Assembly: GCA_019636375.1 (NCBI GenBank)
Contig: JAHBXS010000005.1
Span: 124,001 to 188,000 of the forward strand
Length of the DNA stretch: 64,000 bases
Reading direction: 5' to 3'
DNA from: Pirellulaceae bacterium
GTDB taxonomy: Bacteria > Planctomycetota > Planctomycetia > Pirellulales > Pirellulaceae
How positions within the stretch are numbered: position 1 is the stretch's first letter; each line of letters starts with the position of its first letter. Of the stretch, positions 20,001-27,667 are shown piece after piece. A program made the translations under genes and the position numbers. The notes beneath the pieces are model-generated. The model saw only the letters and a program-made list of their open reading frames with translations, ran no database searches and was not told the DNA's origin.

Positions 20001-20012
20001 GATTGGAAATAG
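17010..20012 (+). CDS. purL: Phosphoribosylformylglycinamidine synthase with built-in PurS-like domains
   Basis: 1000 residues starting at GTG 17010 (GGGGAAT just upstream). Catalyses FGAR + ATP + glutamine-derived ammonia to FGAM, the fourth step of purine synthesis. A stand-alone bacterial PurL is about 740 residues; here the first ~185 residues resemble two PurS folds in series. Residues 24-98 give [21 protein letters not shown] and end in [11 protein letters not shown], and residues 113-180 give [18 protein letters not shown] and end in [10 protein letters not shown]. The PurL core follows: [37 protein letters not shown], and the second AIR-synthase-like half with [11 protein letters not shown]. 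No separate purS is nearby, consistent with the fusion. purQ follows with a 5-base gap, supplying the glutaminase subunit. Confidence 0.93.
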   Translation: [1000 protein letters not shown]

Positions 20013-20017
20013 TAAAC

Positions 20018-20773
20018 ATGGCCCAACCGCGCGTTTTAGTATTACGATCTCCCGGCACCAATTGCGATGCCGAAACGGCTCACGCCTTTGAATTGGCCGG
20101 GGGACGAGCGACAGCGTTACATATCAATGCCCTCCGCGAGGAACCTGAGCAACTGGACGACTATCAAATCGTCGTCTTTCCAGGAGGGTTCAGTTATGGG
20201 GACGATTTGTCGGCTGGCCAGATTTTGGCGCAACAAGTCCGCAATCGACTGTTCGAGCGTCTCTCTCGGTTTCCGGAACAAGGGAAATTGATTTTGGGGA
20301 TTTGCAATGGATTTCAAGTCCTTGTGAAAACGGGCTTGCTGTTTTCCGAGGACCAGCAGGGCTTTCCGGCCTCGTTGACTTGGAACACGGGGGGGCGTTA
20401 TTTGGATCGTTGGGTGCGATTGGTTCCTGGCGAAAGTCGCTGTGTGTTTCTGCGCGGAGTCTCGGAAATGATGCTCCCGATTGCACATGGGGAGGGGCGA
20501 TTTGTGGTCCGTGACGAAAACGTTTTCGGGCAACTGCAAAACGATGGTCAAGTCGCCTTGCGTTATTTCAGCAACGGAACCAGCGACAACCCGAACGGCT
20601 CGTTTGGAGACGTGGCAGGGTTATGCGACCCGACGGGTCAAATCTTTGGCCTGATGCCGCATCCTGAGCGGTATTTGTTCCCCACGCAACATCCAAGCTG
20701 GACGCGAGAAAGATCAAGCATCGCCCCGCATGGCCGAGCCCTATTCGAAAACGCGGTAGCGTTTTTCAGTTAG
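20018..20773 (+). CDS. purQ: Phosphoribosylformylglycinamidine synthase glutaminase subunit PurQ
   Basis: 251 residues, class I glutamine amidotransferase. It hydrolyses glutamine and passes ammonia to PurL. The nucleophile lies in LGICNGFQVL, and the His-Glu pair of the triad in LMPHPERYLF. N-terminal RVLVLRSPGTNCDAETAHAF and VVFPGGFSYGDDL are typical of PurQ. ATG 20018 lies 5 bases after the purL stop with GGAAAT just before it; an in-frame TTG at 20003 is less likely. It forms an operon with purL, probably also with the upstream folate cyclo-ligase. Its 3' end overlaps the convergent downstream gene by 8 bases. Confidence 0.95.
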   Translation: MAQPRVLVLRSPGTNCDAETAHAFELAGGRATALHINALREEPEQLDDYQIVVFPGGFSYGDDLSAGQILAQQVRNRLFERLSRFPEQGKLILGICNGFQVLVKTGLLFSEDQQGFPASLTWNTGGRYLDRWVRLVPGESRCVFLRGVSEMMLPIAHGEGRFVVRDENVFGQLQNDGQVALRYFSNGTSDNPNGSFGDVAGLCDPTGQIFGLMPHPERYLFPTQHPSWTRERSSIAPHGRALFENAVAFFS

Positions 20774-21545
20774 CCGAAACCCTTGCCTCAATCTGTGGCT
20801 CTTTTTGTTTGAGGTCTTCGTACCTTTGCAAGAGTTCGTCAAGTTCGCCGATGAAGTTGACGAGGGTCGCGGGAGCTAGTTGTTGAAGTTGCATCATGCG
20901 GGCGATGCGGCGATGAGTGGGGACGACATGCCGATCTGGACGATGAGGGGGTTCGACAACCACCACATCCCCCGCCGAGCTCCCTTCGTAACTCGTGGCA
21001 CTCGGCATCGCCAACAAATGGTCCCGGAAGGGAGCGAATCGGTCGTCGCCTTGAAAAATGTCCGTGGCATCCCGGACGACACGGATAAGATGCGTCGGAC
21101 TTGAGACCAGCACAACGCGCTCGATGTGACGCTCAACAAATAGCTGACCGGCTTCTTGCAGTTCCGTAACGGTATTCGACGATGCCGTGTCCAAGTGAAT
21201 TCGCTCGACGAACCAGCGTTTGCAGCTTTCCCAGTCAGGTGCCGATGATCCGGAAAAAGTTCTTGAAAACTGATCGAATCGGAGAAGATCATCAAGATGG
21301 GTTTTCAAGAACTCGAACGTGTAATCCGCCTCGACGAGCTGCTCACCAGTTCTTGGGGAGTCGGGAAAGGTATATTTCTTTTTCGAAGCACCGGTCCCCA
21401 TCACGATCGCGTCGGCCTGGAACTCCCAAGCGGCCAGCAGCCCCTGAGGCACTCTCCCCATTTGATCGGGAGCATTTCCCCAGGCGACATACCGCCAATT
21501 CTCAGCGTTCAAGTTACACCCGTGAATCAATACTCCCGTTTTCAT
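20766..21545 (-). CDS. DUF218/YdcF-like protein
   Basis: 259 residues. The order of elements fits the DUF218 (SanA/ElyC/YdcF) fold: an N-terminal strand GVLIHGC, a middle AIVMGTGAS strand, an acidic region with EQLVEADYTFEFL, the DTASSNTVTELQEA segment that corresponds to the family SxNTxEN motif, and VVLVSSPTHLIRVVRDA corresponding to the VTSxxHMxRA motif. Unlike SanA or ElyC there is no membrane anchor, so it would be cytoplasmic. The C-terminal 60 residues are helical and extra. Family members are linked to cell-envelope or nucleotide chemistry, but no reaction can be assigned here. It converges on purQ with an 8-base overlap and appears to be a single-gene unit. Confidence 0.6.
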   Translation of the reverse strand: MKTGVLIHGCNLNAENWRYVAWGNAPDQMGRVPQGLLAAWEFQADAIVMGTGASKKKYTFPDSPRTGEQLVEADYTFEFLKTHLDDLLRFDQFSRTFSGSSAPDWESCKRWFVERIHLDTASSNTVTELQEAGQLFVERHIERVVLVSSPTHLIRVVRDATDIFQGDDRFAPFRDHLLAMPSATSYEGSSAGDVVVVEPPHRPDRHVVPTHRRIARMMQLQQLAPATLVNFIGELDELLQRYEDLKQKEPQIEARVSAN

Positions 21546-22048
21546 TCGTTTCCTTTGTGATCGCCGAAAACCAGTTTTTGGTCTTCACCATCATAGCGAA
21601 TTGGAGCGGCAGCACTGTGTCCAGGCCCGTCTGTCGAATTTCAGAAGACGTCTTAGCCATCGCCATAAAGCGGAAAAGTCATGGCAGATTACCCAGATTT
21701 GAGTGCTTTTGGGAAACCCAGTCGCTAGCAGCTGGATAGTCGTTAAGCCCTACAATCGCCACATCCGAAATAACCCTTACCTCAACCTTCCGCAAGCGTG
21801 TTTGATCGACCCAAATTGAACTCATCCCGCTGAGTTCGAAACGGCATCAACTTTTGGTCAGTTGTCCGCAATTTTCCCGAATTGTTGGCCGCTCCACTTG
21901 CAAACCAAAACGTCATCCCAGACGACCCAGCATGACCCAATTTGTTCGGCAAACACGAAAGTGCGCAATCGTCTGCGCTCCCCGTTTGCCTACGCCGTCA
22001 AGGCTCGTTGGCGAGCAGCGAATCCCCGAGAGGATCGATTTTCGATGT
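21546..22048. other. Intergenic region before the efflux operon
   Basis: About 500 bases between two divergent genes. The frame of the efflux gene stays open back to 21854, but that part looks non-coding (no protein character, far before the signal peptide). The operon promoter is presumably here; I cannot point to definite hexamers. Confidence 0.4.
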
Positions 22049-24487
22049 ATGGTGGCTAGGATTTTCGAATGCACCAACGTCACAAGTTGTTTCAATCTGA
22101 CCATGCTGCTGCTGGCTCTGTTGACCTTATGTACGTCGTGCAGTCGGCGGCACTACCGGTTGCGGGCTGACGACGAAGCCCAATGTCTGCTGCGGTCTAG
22201 AATCGTGGATCCGACTTGGGATATGCCGTCCAGGTCTGTCGAACCCGACCCGACCTCCCGGATGGCGCTCGGGGGCGACCCCGACTGTGGCCCACAGCCG
22301 TGTGACGACCCGGCGGCCAATCGCTGGCAGCGGAACCCGTATCGCTTTCGCCAAAACTACTGGGACCGCATCCCCAAGACAAACGAAATCGAAAATCCGA
22401 CCTGGCTGGATTTCTTGCCGCGCAACGAGGAAGGGAAAATTGTTGTCACGCCAGACTTTGCAAACGACTTGGCGTTGATCCACAACCGCGAATTCCAAAC
22501 TCAGTTCGAACAAATCTACGTGGGTGCCTTGCGGCTGTCATCGAATCGTTTTGAGTTCGACACACAATGGTTGGGACAGCTTTCCAGTGACTACGTGGCG
22601 CGAGGGGACGGGAGCGATTCGCTATTGGCGGTTGGTGACCGGTTGGGCTTCCAACGAAACCTTGCAGCGGGCGGAGAATTTTTTGTGAGCCTGCTAAATG
22701 CGTTTACCTTTCAATTCGCAGGAGGACAAGTCAGTTCGGCGAGCGGCAGTATAGTTGCCGGGTTCACACAGCCCCTACTCAGAAACGCCGGTCGCTTCGT
22801 GCGGCTGGAGGGACTAACGCAAGCCGAGCGGGACTTGCTGTACCAAGTCCGCGAGTTCGCGCGGTTTCGCCGCCAGTTTTATCTGGAGGTCCAAGAGCAA
22901 TACTTCAGTTTATTGGTGCAAAAACAGGGGATTCTCAACCAACGCAACAACTTAGACAGCCTGCGACTTAACCTCGAAGAACACGAATTTATGCTGGCTC
23001 TAGGCACGGTCCCTCCGATCACAGTCGACCAAATTTTCCAGCAGTATCAAAGTGGTCGCATCGCGTTATTTTCCGCCGAACAAGCGTTGCTCAACGCTTT
23101 AGACAACTTCAAATTCTTCCTGGGTTTGCCCCCTTGGGTAGAAATCGAAATCGACGATAGCTACTTGAAGGATTTTCAGTTTACGTCCGACACGGTAGCC
23201 AGCTTGGACTCCCAAATTGCTGACCTTAACCGCCGTTTGTTGCCCCAACTCGACCGCGAAGATGCACCTGACGCCGAGCAGTTATTGCAGCTTTATCAGG
23301 TTTACTTAACGCTTCAGAAAGAGTTGGCCAATCTACTTCCTGTCATCGGCGACGATGTTAACCATTGGCAGCAACGGATTAAGGACGCCAAGCAAAATAT
23401 CCGTTCCGCTGACGACAAGATTGACATCGAGCAGCAAGAACGTTTGGTTCAGCAATTGAAACAACGATTAGATGCCTTGGCTGAATTGATCGCTGATAAG
23501 ACCACGGAAACAAGCGTCGAGGAAGAGATTACCAAATTGCAACGTGCCGTCGACACGGTTGACCCCAACCGACCGGAATCAGTCCAAGAACTTGAAATTG
23601 TCGGTGAGCGTGTCCGTCGGTTGATGCAAGCGGCCGTTGAAAAGCGACTAGGCGAGCAGATTGGCGAACTTTTTATTGCCCAGACTCAGGCGAGTTTGTT
23701 CACACTCGAGATTGAACCGGTCGATTTGAACGAAGCCGAAGCGATTCAATTTGCGTTGGGAAGTCGATTGGACTTGATGAATCGCCGTGGCGAACTCGTC
23801 GACGCCTTTCGCCGCGTCGAGATTGCCGCCAATCAACTTAGCAGCGGGCTGGACGTGCAATCTTCTGTCGCCTTGGGAACCGACCCTAATCGGACGAATG
23901 CATTTCGTTTTGATTCCAAAGAGAACGTTTATCGAGTTGGTGTCCAGTTTGACGGGCCACTAAATCGACTGAATGAGCGAAATGCCTATCGTGCGTCGCA
24001 AATCGCTTACGATCAGTCCCGGCGGCGGTTTATGGCCTCAGAAGACGCCGTTGCGAACTCAGTGCGCCGGAACTTGCGAGAGTTGCAAATTCGTCGCCTA
24101 AATTTTCAAATCGCAAGGCAACAGTACGTGGCGGCGACCCGTCAGGTTGACGAAGCAAGGCTGAAACTCAGAACGACGAGCGAGGGGGACTCAAATTTAA
24201 CCCGCGATTTGCTGACCTCGTTAGACCAGCTATTGAACGTGCAAAATAACATCGTCGCCAACTGGGTCGATTTTAGGCTCGCCAAAATTCGACTTTTTAC
24301 CGAATTAGAATTGCTTTTCTTAGATGACCAGGGAAAATGGATAAACGAGATTGACGGACTGGAGTTCCTCAAGAGTCAACTTGAAGATGCTGACTTTGAC
24401 GACTTTCCCCGCGTGGAATTGAACAGTATTGAATTGCCAGACCTCGATTCCTTTGGCGACGCACCCCTAGATGAAATCGACAAATGA
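22049..24487 (+). CDS. TolC-like outer-membrane efflux lipoprotein
   Basis: About 812 residues from ATG 22049; a later ATG at 22103 begins directly at the lipoprotein signal MLLLALLTLCTSC, whose final Cys would be lipidated. The protein shows two long alpha-helical hairpins and beta segments of the OEP/TolC fold: GFTQPLLRNAGRFVRLEGLTQAERDLL, then FYLEVQEQYFSLL, and in the second half VGVQFDGPLNRLNERNAYRASQIAY. A region between the two halves (about residues 375-560) is a long, strongly charged coiled-coil insert not seen in ordinary TolC. The gene overlaps the HlyD gene in ATGA, then a MacB-type permease follows, so it is the outer-membrane channel of a tripartite exporter. Substrate unknown. 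Confidence 0.83.
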   Translation: MVARIFECTNVTSCFNLTMLLLALLTLCTSCSRRHYRLRADDEAQCLLRSRIVDPTWDMPSRSVEPDPTSRMALGGDPDCGPQPCDDPAANRWQRNPYRFRQNYWDRIPKTNEIENPTWLDFLPRNEEGKIVVTPDFANDLALIHNREFQTQFEQIYVGALRLSSNRFEFDTQWLGQLSSDYVARGDGSDSLLAVGDRLGFQRNLAAGGEFFVSLLNAFTFQFAGGQVSSASGSIVAGFTQPLLRNAGRFVRLEGLTQAERDLLYQVREFARFRRQFYLEVQEQYFSLLVQKQGILNQRNNLDSLRLNLEEHEFMLALGTVPPITVDQIFQQYQSGRIALFSAEQALLNALDNFKFFLGLPPWVEIEIDDSYLKDFQFTSDTVASLDSQIADLNRRLLPQLDREDAPDAEQLLQLYQVYLTLQKELANLLPVIGDDVNHWQQRIKDAKQNIRSADDKIDIEQQERLVQQLKQRLDALAELIADKTTETSVEEEITKLQRAVDTVDPNRPESVQELEIVGERVRRLMQAAVEKRLGEQIGELFIAQTQASLFTLEIEPVDLNEAEAIQFALGSRLDLMNRRGELVDAFRRVEIAANQLSSGLDVQSSVALGTDPNRTNAFRFDSKENVYRVGVQFDGPLNRLNERNAYRASQIAYDQSRRRFMASEDAVANSVRRNLRELQIRRLNFQIARQQYVAATRQVDEARLKLRTTSEGDSNLTRDLLTSLDQLLNVQNNIVANWVDFRLAKIRLFTELELLFLDDQGKWINEIDGLEFLKSQLEDADFDDFPRVELNSIELPDLDSFGDAPLDEIDK

Positions 24488-26001
24488 CCCGCTTTCGCTC
24501 GATGATCAAGTACCTACTGCTCGCGCTCGCCGTGGGCGGGTCGGGATATTTGGGCTTCCAAGCACTCTCAGGCCGTACGGTTTCTAATGAGTCGGCACAG
24601 GTCTTCACGGTAACTAAGAGAACGATCACCGACACCGTCGTCGAAAGGGGGACAATCGAAAGTCAAAACACCACCATCGGTGTCTGCAACCTGCCGGGCT
24701 ATCAAAACAAAATTATATCGATCGTCCCTGAAGGAACGGTTGTTGCCAAAGATGACCTTGTCGTGCAATTCGACAGTACAGACATCGACCGCATGATCAA
24801 TGAGAAGTCGATCGCACTTAACGAGGCAGAGGGAAAATTGGCTCAGGCCGAGGAGGAACTCGGAATCCAGCAAAATAAAAATCAAAGTGAAATTGCTGCG
24901 GCAGAATTAGCCCTCGAATTGGCGCGACTCGACCGAGATAAATACTTGCAAGGTGACTACCTGGTCGAACAGGCAGACTTTGAGCAGGGAATTTTGGAAA
25001 GTGAAGCGGAACTTGGGAAGATGCAAGACGAGTTGAAAAATGTACGCGCGATGGTCAGCAAGGGATTCCGCTCACCAGACCAAATCCGCGAACTTGAATT
25101 GCGGGTCAATCAGTTTGAATCGCGACTTGTCCGCGATCGCCAAAAGTTGAAGGTGCTTCAAGAGTTTGACTTTCGTCGCAAAAAGACCGAGCTCGAAGCA
25201 AATGCCGACGAGGCTGAACGAAAATTAGAACGTTCAAAAACCACCGCTGCCGCCGAAGAACGCAAAGCGCACGCCGCGATTGCAAACGCCAAAAATGGTG
25301 TCGAGCTCGTGCAACAAGAATTGGAAGAGTTGAAAGAGGTCAAACAGAACTGCGAAATCAAGGCTCCTCAACCCGGTACCGTCGCTTACGCGAATATGCC
25401 CTGGTACGATCCGGAAGATCGGATTCGCGAAGGGGCCACGATTCGGCGGCAGCAAAATGTATTTTATTTGCCCGATATGACCCGCATGCAAATCAAGCTT
25501 CAGGTTCATGAATCGGTAGTGACCAAGGTCAAGGCGGAACAGACCGCCAAGATTCGCGTGGATGCATTTCCCGACGCTTCTTTAACCGGATCGCTCAGCT
25601 ACGTCGCCGATTTGGTGCAAAGCAGTTGGTCGGATTCGAAAGCCTATGAAACGCTGGTCCTCATCGATTCATTCCCCTCCGATTTGAGTCTGAGACCGGG
25701 GATGACTGCACAAGTCGAGATTTTGATCGGGAATTTTCCGGATGTGATCGCCGTTCCCCTCAGTGGTGTCACGGAACATTTGGGACAGACGTATGTCTAT
25801 GTTCAATCAGGGCTTACGCCTGAGCGGCGACTCGTAAAAACCGGTCGCGTGACTCATGCGTTTGTCGAAATCGTATCGGGATTGGAGGTCGGAGAGCGAA
25901 TCTTCCTTGACGCTTATCAACGAGGCCTCAAAGATTTTCAGGAGATCGAAACCGAACCGACCTTGGAAGCCAAACCCGAAGCGCCCGTCATGGAGATGTA
26001 A
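24484..26001 (+). CDS. HlyD/MacA-type periplasmic adaptor of an efflux system
   Basis: 505 residues. One N-terminal membrane helix (YLLLALAVGGSGYLGF), then the first half of the biotinyl-lipoyl-like domain (VERGTIESQNTT and the VPEGTVVAKDDLVVQFDS hairpin), and a long alpha-helical coiled-coil from about residue 105 to 285, rich in E, K, A and Q. The second lipoyl half (CEIKAPQPGTVAYA) and beta-barrel and membrane-proximal domains follow (LQVHESVVTKVKAEQTAKIRVDAFP, LRPGMTAQVEI, VPLSGVTE). It links the inner-membrane transporter to the TolC-like channel. The start codon overlaps the TolC stop; the permease gene begins 27 bases after its end. The family is clear; cargo could be a drug, peptide or lipid. 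Confidence 0.9.
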   Translation: MTRFRSMIKYLLLALAVGGSGYLGFQALSGRTVSNESAQVFTVTKRTITDTVVERGTIESQNTTIGVCNLPGYQNKIISIVPEGTVVAKDDLVVQFDSTDIDRMINEKSIALNEAEGKLAQAEEELGIQQNKNQSEIAAAELALELARLDRDKYLQGDYLVEQADFEQGILESEAELGKMQDELKNVRAMVSKGFRSPDQIRELELRVNQFESRLVRDRQKLKVLQEFDFRRKKTELEANADEAERKLERSKTTAAAEERKAHAAIANAKNGVELVQQELEELKEVKQNCEIKAPQPGTVAYANMPWYDPEDRIREGATIRRQQNVFYLPDMTRMQIKLQVHESVVTKVKAEQTAKIRVDAFPDASLTGSLSYVADLVQSSWSDSKAYETLVLIDSFPSDLSLRPGMTAQVEILIGNFPDVIAVPLSGVTEHLGQTYVYVQSGLTPERRLVKTGRVTHAFVEIVSGLEVGERIFLDAYQRGLKDFQEIETEPTLEAKPEAPVMEM

Positions 26002-26028
26002 TCCCTTTTCGGATTAGGAACGATCCCC

Positions 26029-27315
26029 ATGTTTAAATTTGGCATTCGAATGCGCAGCATGTTCGCCACGGCGATTCGTAGCTTGCAGATGCACAAATTG
26101 CGTTCGTTCCTGACGGTCTTGGGGTTGGTCTTTGGCGTCGCCAGCGTGATTGTTATGCTTGCCGTCGCCGAAGGGGCGAGCCAAGAGGCTCAACGACAAA
26201 TCGCTTCCCTCGGCGTCCACAACGTGATTGTTCGCAGTATCAAACCCGCAGATTCCGAGGGAGACCGCTTTCGCGGCCGATTCATCTTGGAATACGGTTT
26301 GACTTACGAAGACCTGCGGCGAATCAAAGATGCGGTCGGCAACATCGAGCAGATTATGCCGCAGCGAGAGTTCACTCAGGAGTTCCGCGCTGGCCCAAAC
26401 AAACTTCGTGGGCGAATCGCCGGTGTGCAACCAGCATTTTTCGCAGGGAATGGGTTGGAGCTTGCTCGTGGCAGGCTGCTGCAAGACGCCGACCTTCGGC
26501 ATTTTGCCAACGTCTGTGTGATTGGTGATGAAACGGCCCGAGAGCTATTTCGCTTCCAAAATCCGATTGGCAAAACGGTCTATACCGCCCAGGGTCAATT
26601 CTTTCGAGTCGTCGGCGTTACGAAGTATAAAACACCATCGGGGGGAGTCGGCTCAAGCCTTTCCGCTCAAGACCTTAATCGCGATGTGTACATCCCGTTA
26701 ACCACCGACCGCAGTCGGCATGGCGATATCATTTTCTCTTATCAAAAAGGGAGTTATTCGCGCGAGCAATTGGAGTTGAGTCAAATCACGGTTCGCGTGA
26801 ACGATCTGGCCTTGGTCAAATCAACCGCCGATGTGATCGAAAGCCTATTGATTAAGAATCACTCGCAACGCGACTTTGCGATCACCGTTCCGCTCGACTT
26901 ACTCGAACAAGCGGAAGCAAGTCAGCGGATTTTCAATTTTGTATTGGGTGCAACGGCCGCCATTTCACTCCTCGTCGGTGGAATCGGCATTATGAACATC
27001 ATGCTCGCCAGCGTTAGCGAACGGACGCAAGAGATCGGGATTCGGCGGGCGTTAGGAGCGAAACAAACCGATATCGTGATGCAATTTTTAATTGAAACGG
27101 CCACGCTCTCGCTGATCGGGACGGTAATCGGCTTAGGCGTCGGATTGTGGACACCGGCGTTGGTCTCTTGGCTGTCTGGGATGGAGACCAAGGTGACGAT
27201 CTGGGCACCAGTTGTCGCAGCCGCCGTTTCGCTCGCTGTCGGAATCGTGTTTGGACTCTACCCGGCACAGCAAGCGGCCAAACTTGATCCAATCGAAGCC
27301 CTACGACGAGTCTAG
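26029..27315 (+). CDS. MacB/LolC-type ABC transporter permease
   Basis: 428 residues with AGGAA 7-11 bases before ATG 26029. N-terminal membrane helix in SFLTVLGLVFGVASVIVMLAVAEGAS, a periplasmic MacB-like domain of about 220 residues, then the FtsX-type three-helix bundle: NFVLGATAAISLLVGGIGIMNIMLASVSERTQEIGIRRALGAK, VIGLGVGLWTPAL, and VAAAVSLAVGIVFGLYPAQQAAKLDPIEALRRV. These are the conserved features of MacB-type mechanotransmission permeases. MacB of E. coli carries its ATPase in the same chain; this protein has no nucleotide-binding domain, and no ATPase gene adjoins it. A separate ATPase must therefore come from elsewhere. Last gene of the TolC-HlyD-permease operon. Confidence 0.9.
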   Translation: MFKFGIRMRSMFATAIRSLQMHKLRSFLTVLGLVFGVASVIVMLAVAEGASQEAQRQIASLGVHNVIVRSIKPADSEGDRFRGRFILEYGLTYEDLRRIKDAVGNIEQIMPQREFTQEFRAGPNKLRGRIAGVQPAFFAGNGLELARGRLLQDADLRHFANVCVIGDETARELFRFQNPIGKTVYTAQGQFFRVVGVTKYKTPSGGVGSSLSAQDLNRDVYIPLTTDRSRHGDIIFSYQKGSYSREQLELSQITVRVNDLALVKSTADVIESLLIKNHSQRDFAITVPLDLLEQAEASQRIFNFVLGATAAISLLVGGIGIMNIMLASVSERTQEIGIRRALGAKQTDIVMQFLIETATLSLIGTVIGLGVGLWTPALVSWLSGMETKVTIWAPVVAAAVSLAVGIVFGLYPAQQAAKLDPIEALRRV

Positions 27316-27323
27316 CGCACGCC

Positions 27324-27547
27324 ATACCAGCCCGCAGCGCCAGCAAGTGAACGGTTTGCCAGCCCACGTAGGGTGTGTGGAGTCGGCATTTTCGGTTGGT
27401 GTGTTCCGCAAGTCGGTGACTTGGTAATTTGAAATCGCTTTAACACCCGGCACTGTTTGCCGACGGAACACACCATCTGTCGCCGACTTGCTCCACACAC
27501 CCTACGACGACTTTCCCAATACCAGCCCGCAGCGCCAGCAAGTGAAC
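27324..27547. repeat. Palindromic element flanked by 29-bp direct repeats (MITE/REP-like)
   Basis: Two perfect 29-base direct repeats (27324-27352 and 27519-27547, both beginning ATACCAGCCCGCAGCG) bracket a long imperfect palindrome. Its outer arms are a perfect 16-base inverted repeat (27367-27382 with 27491-27506) and its inner arms an 11-base inverted repeat (27398-27408 with 27464-27474). No gene lies inside. It fills the gap between the efflux operon and the phosphodiesterase gene. The direct-repeat core resembles short dispersed repeats I recall from planctomycete genomes. Confidence 0.8.
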
Positions 27548-27667
27548 CACAATCTGCCTTAGCGGGGCGGTATATGTTCAAGGTTCTTCGCGGTACAATT
27601 GGCACTTCCCTGCGTTCGTTAAGGTCAACGGTCGCAAGACCTTCAATGAACTCGCTGCCGAAATTCG

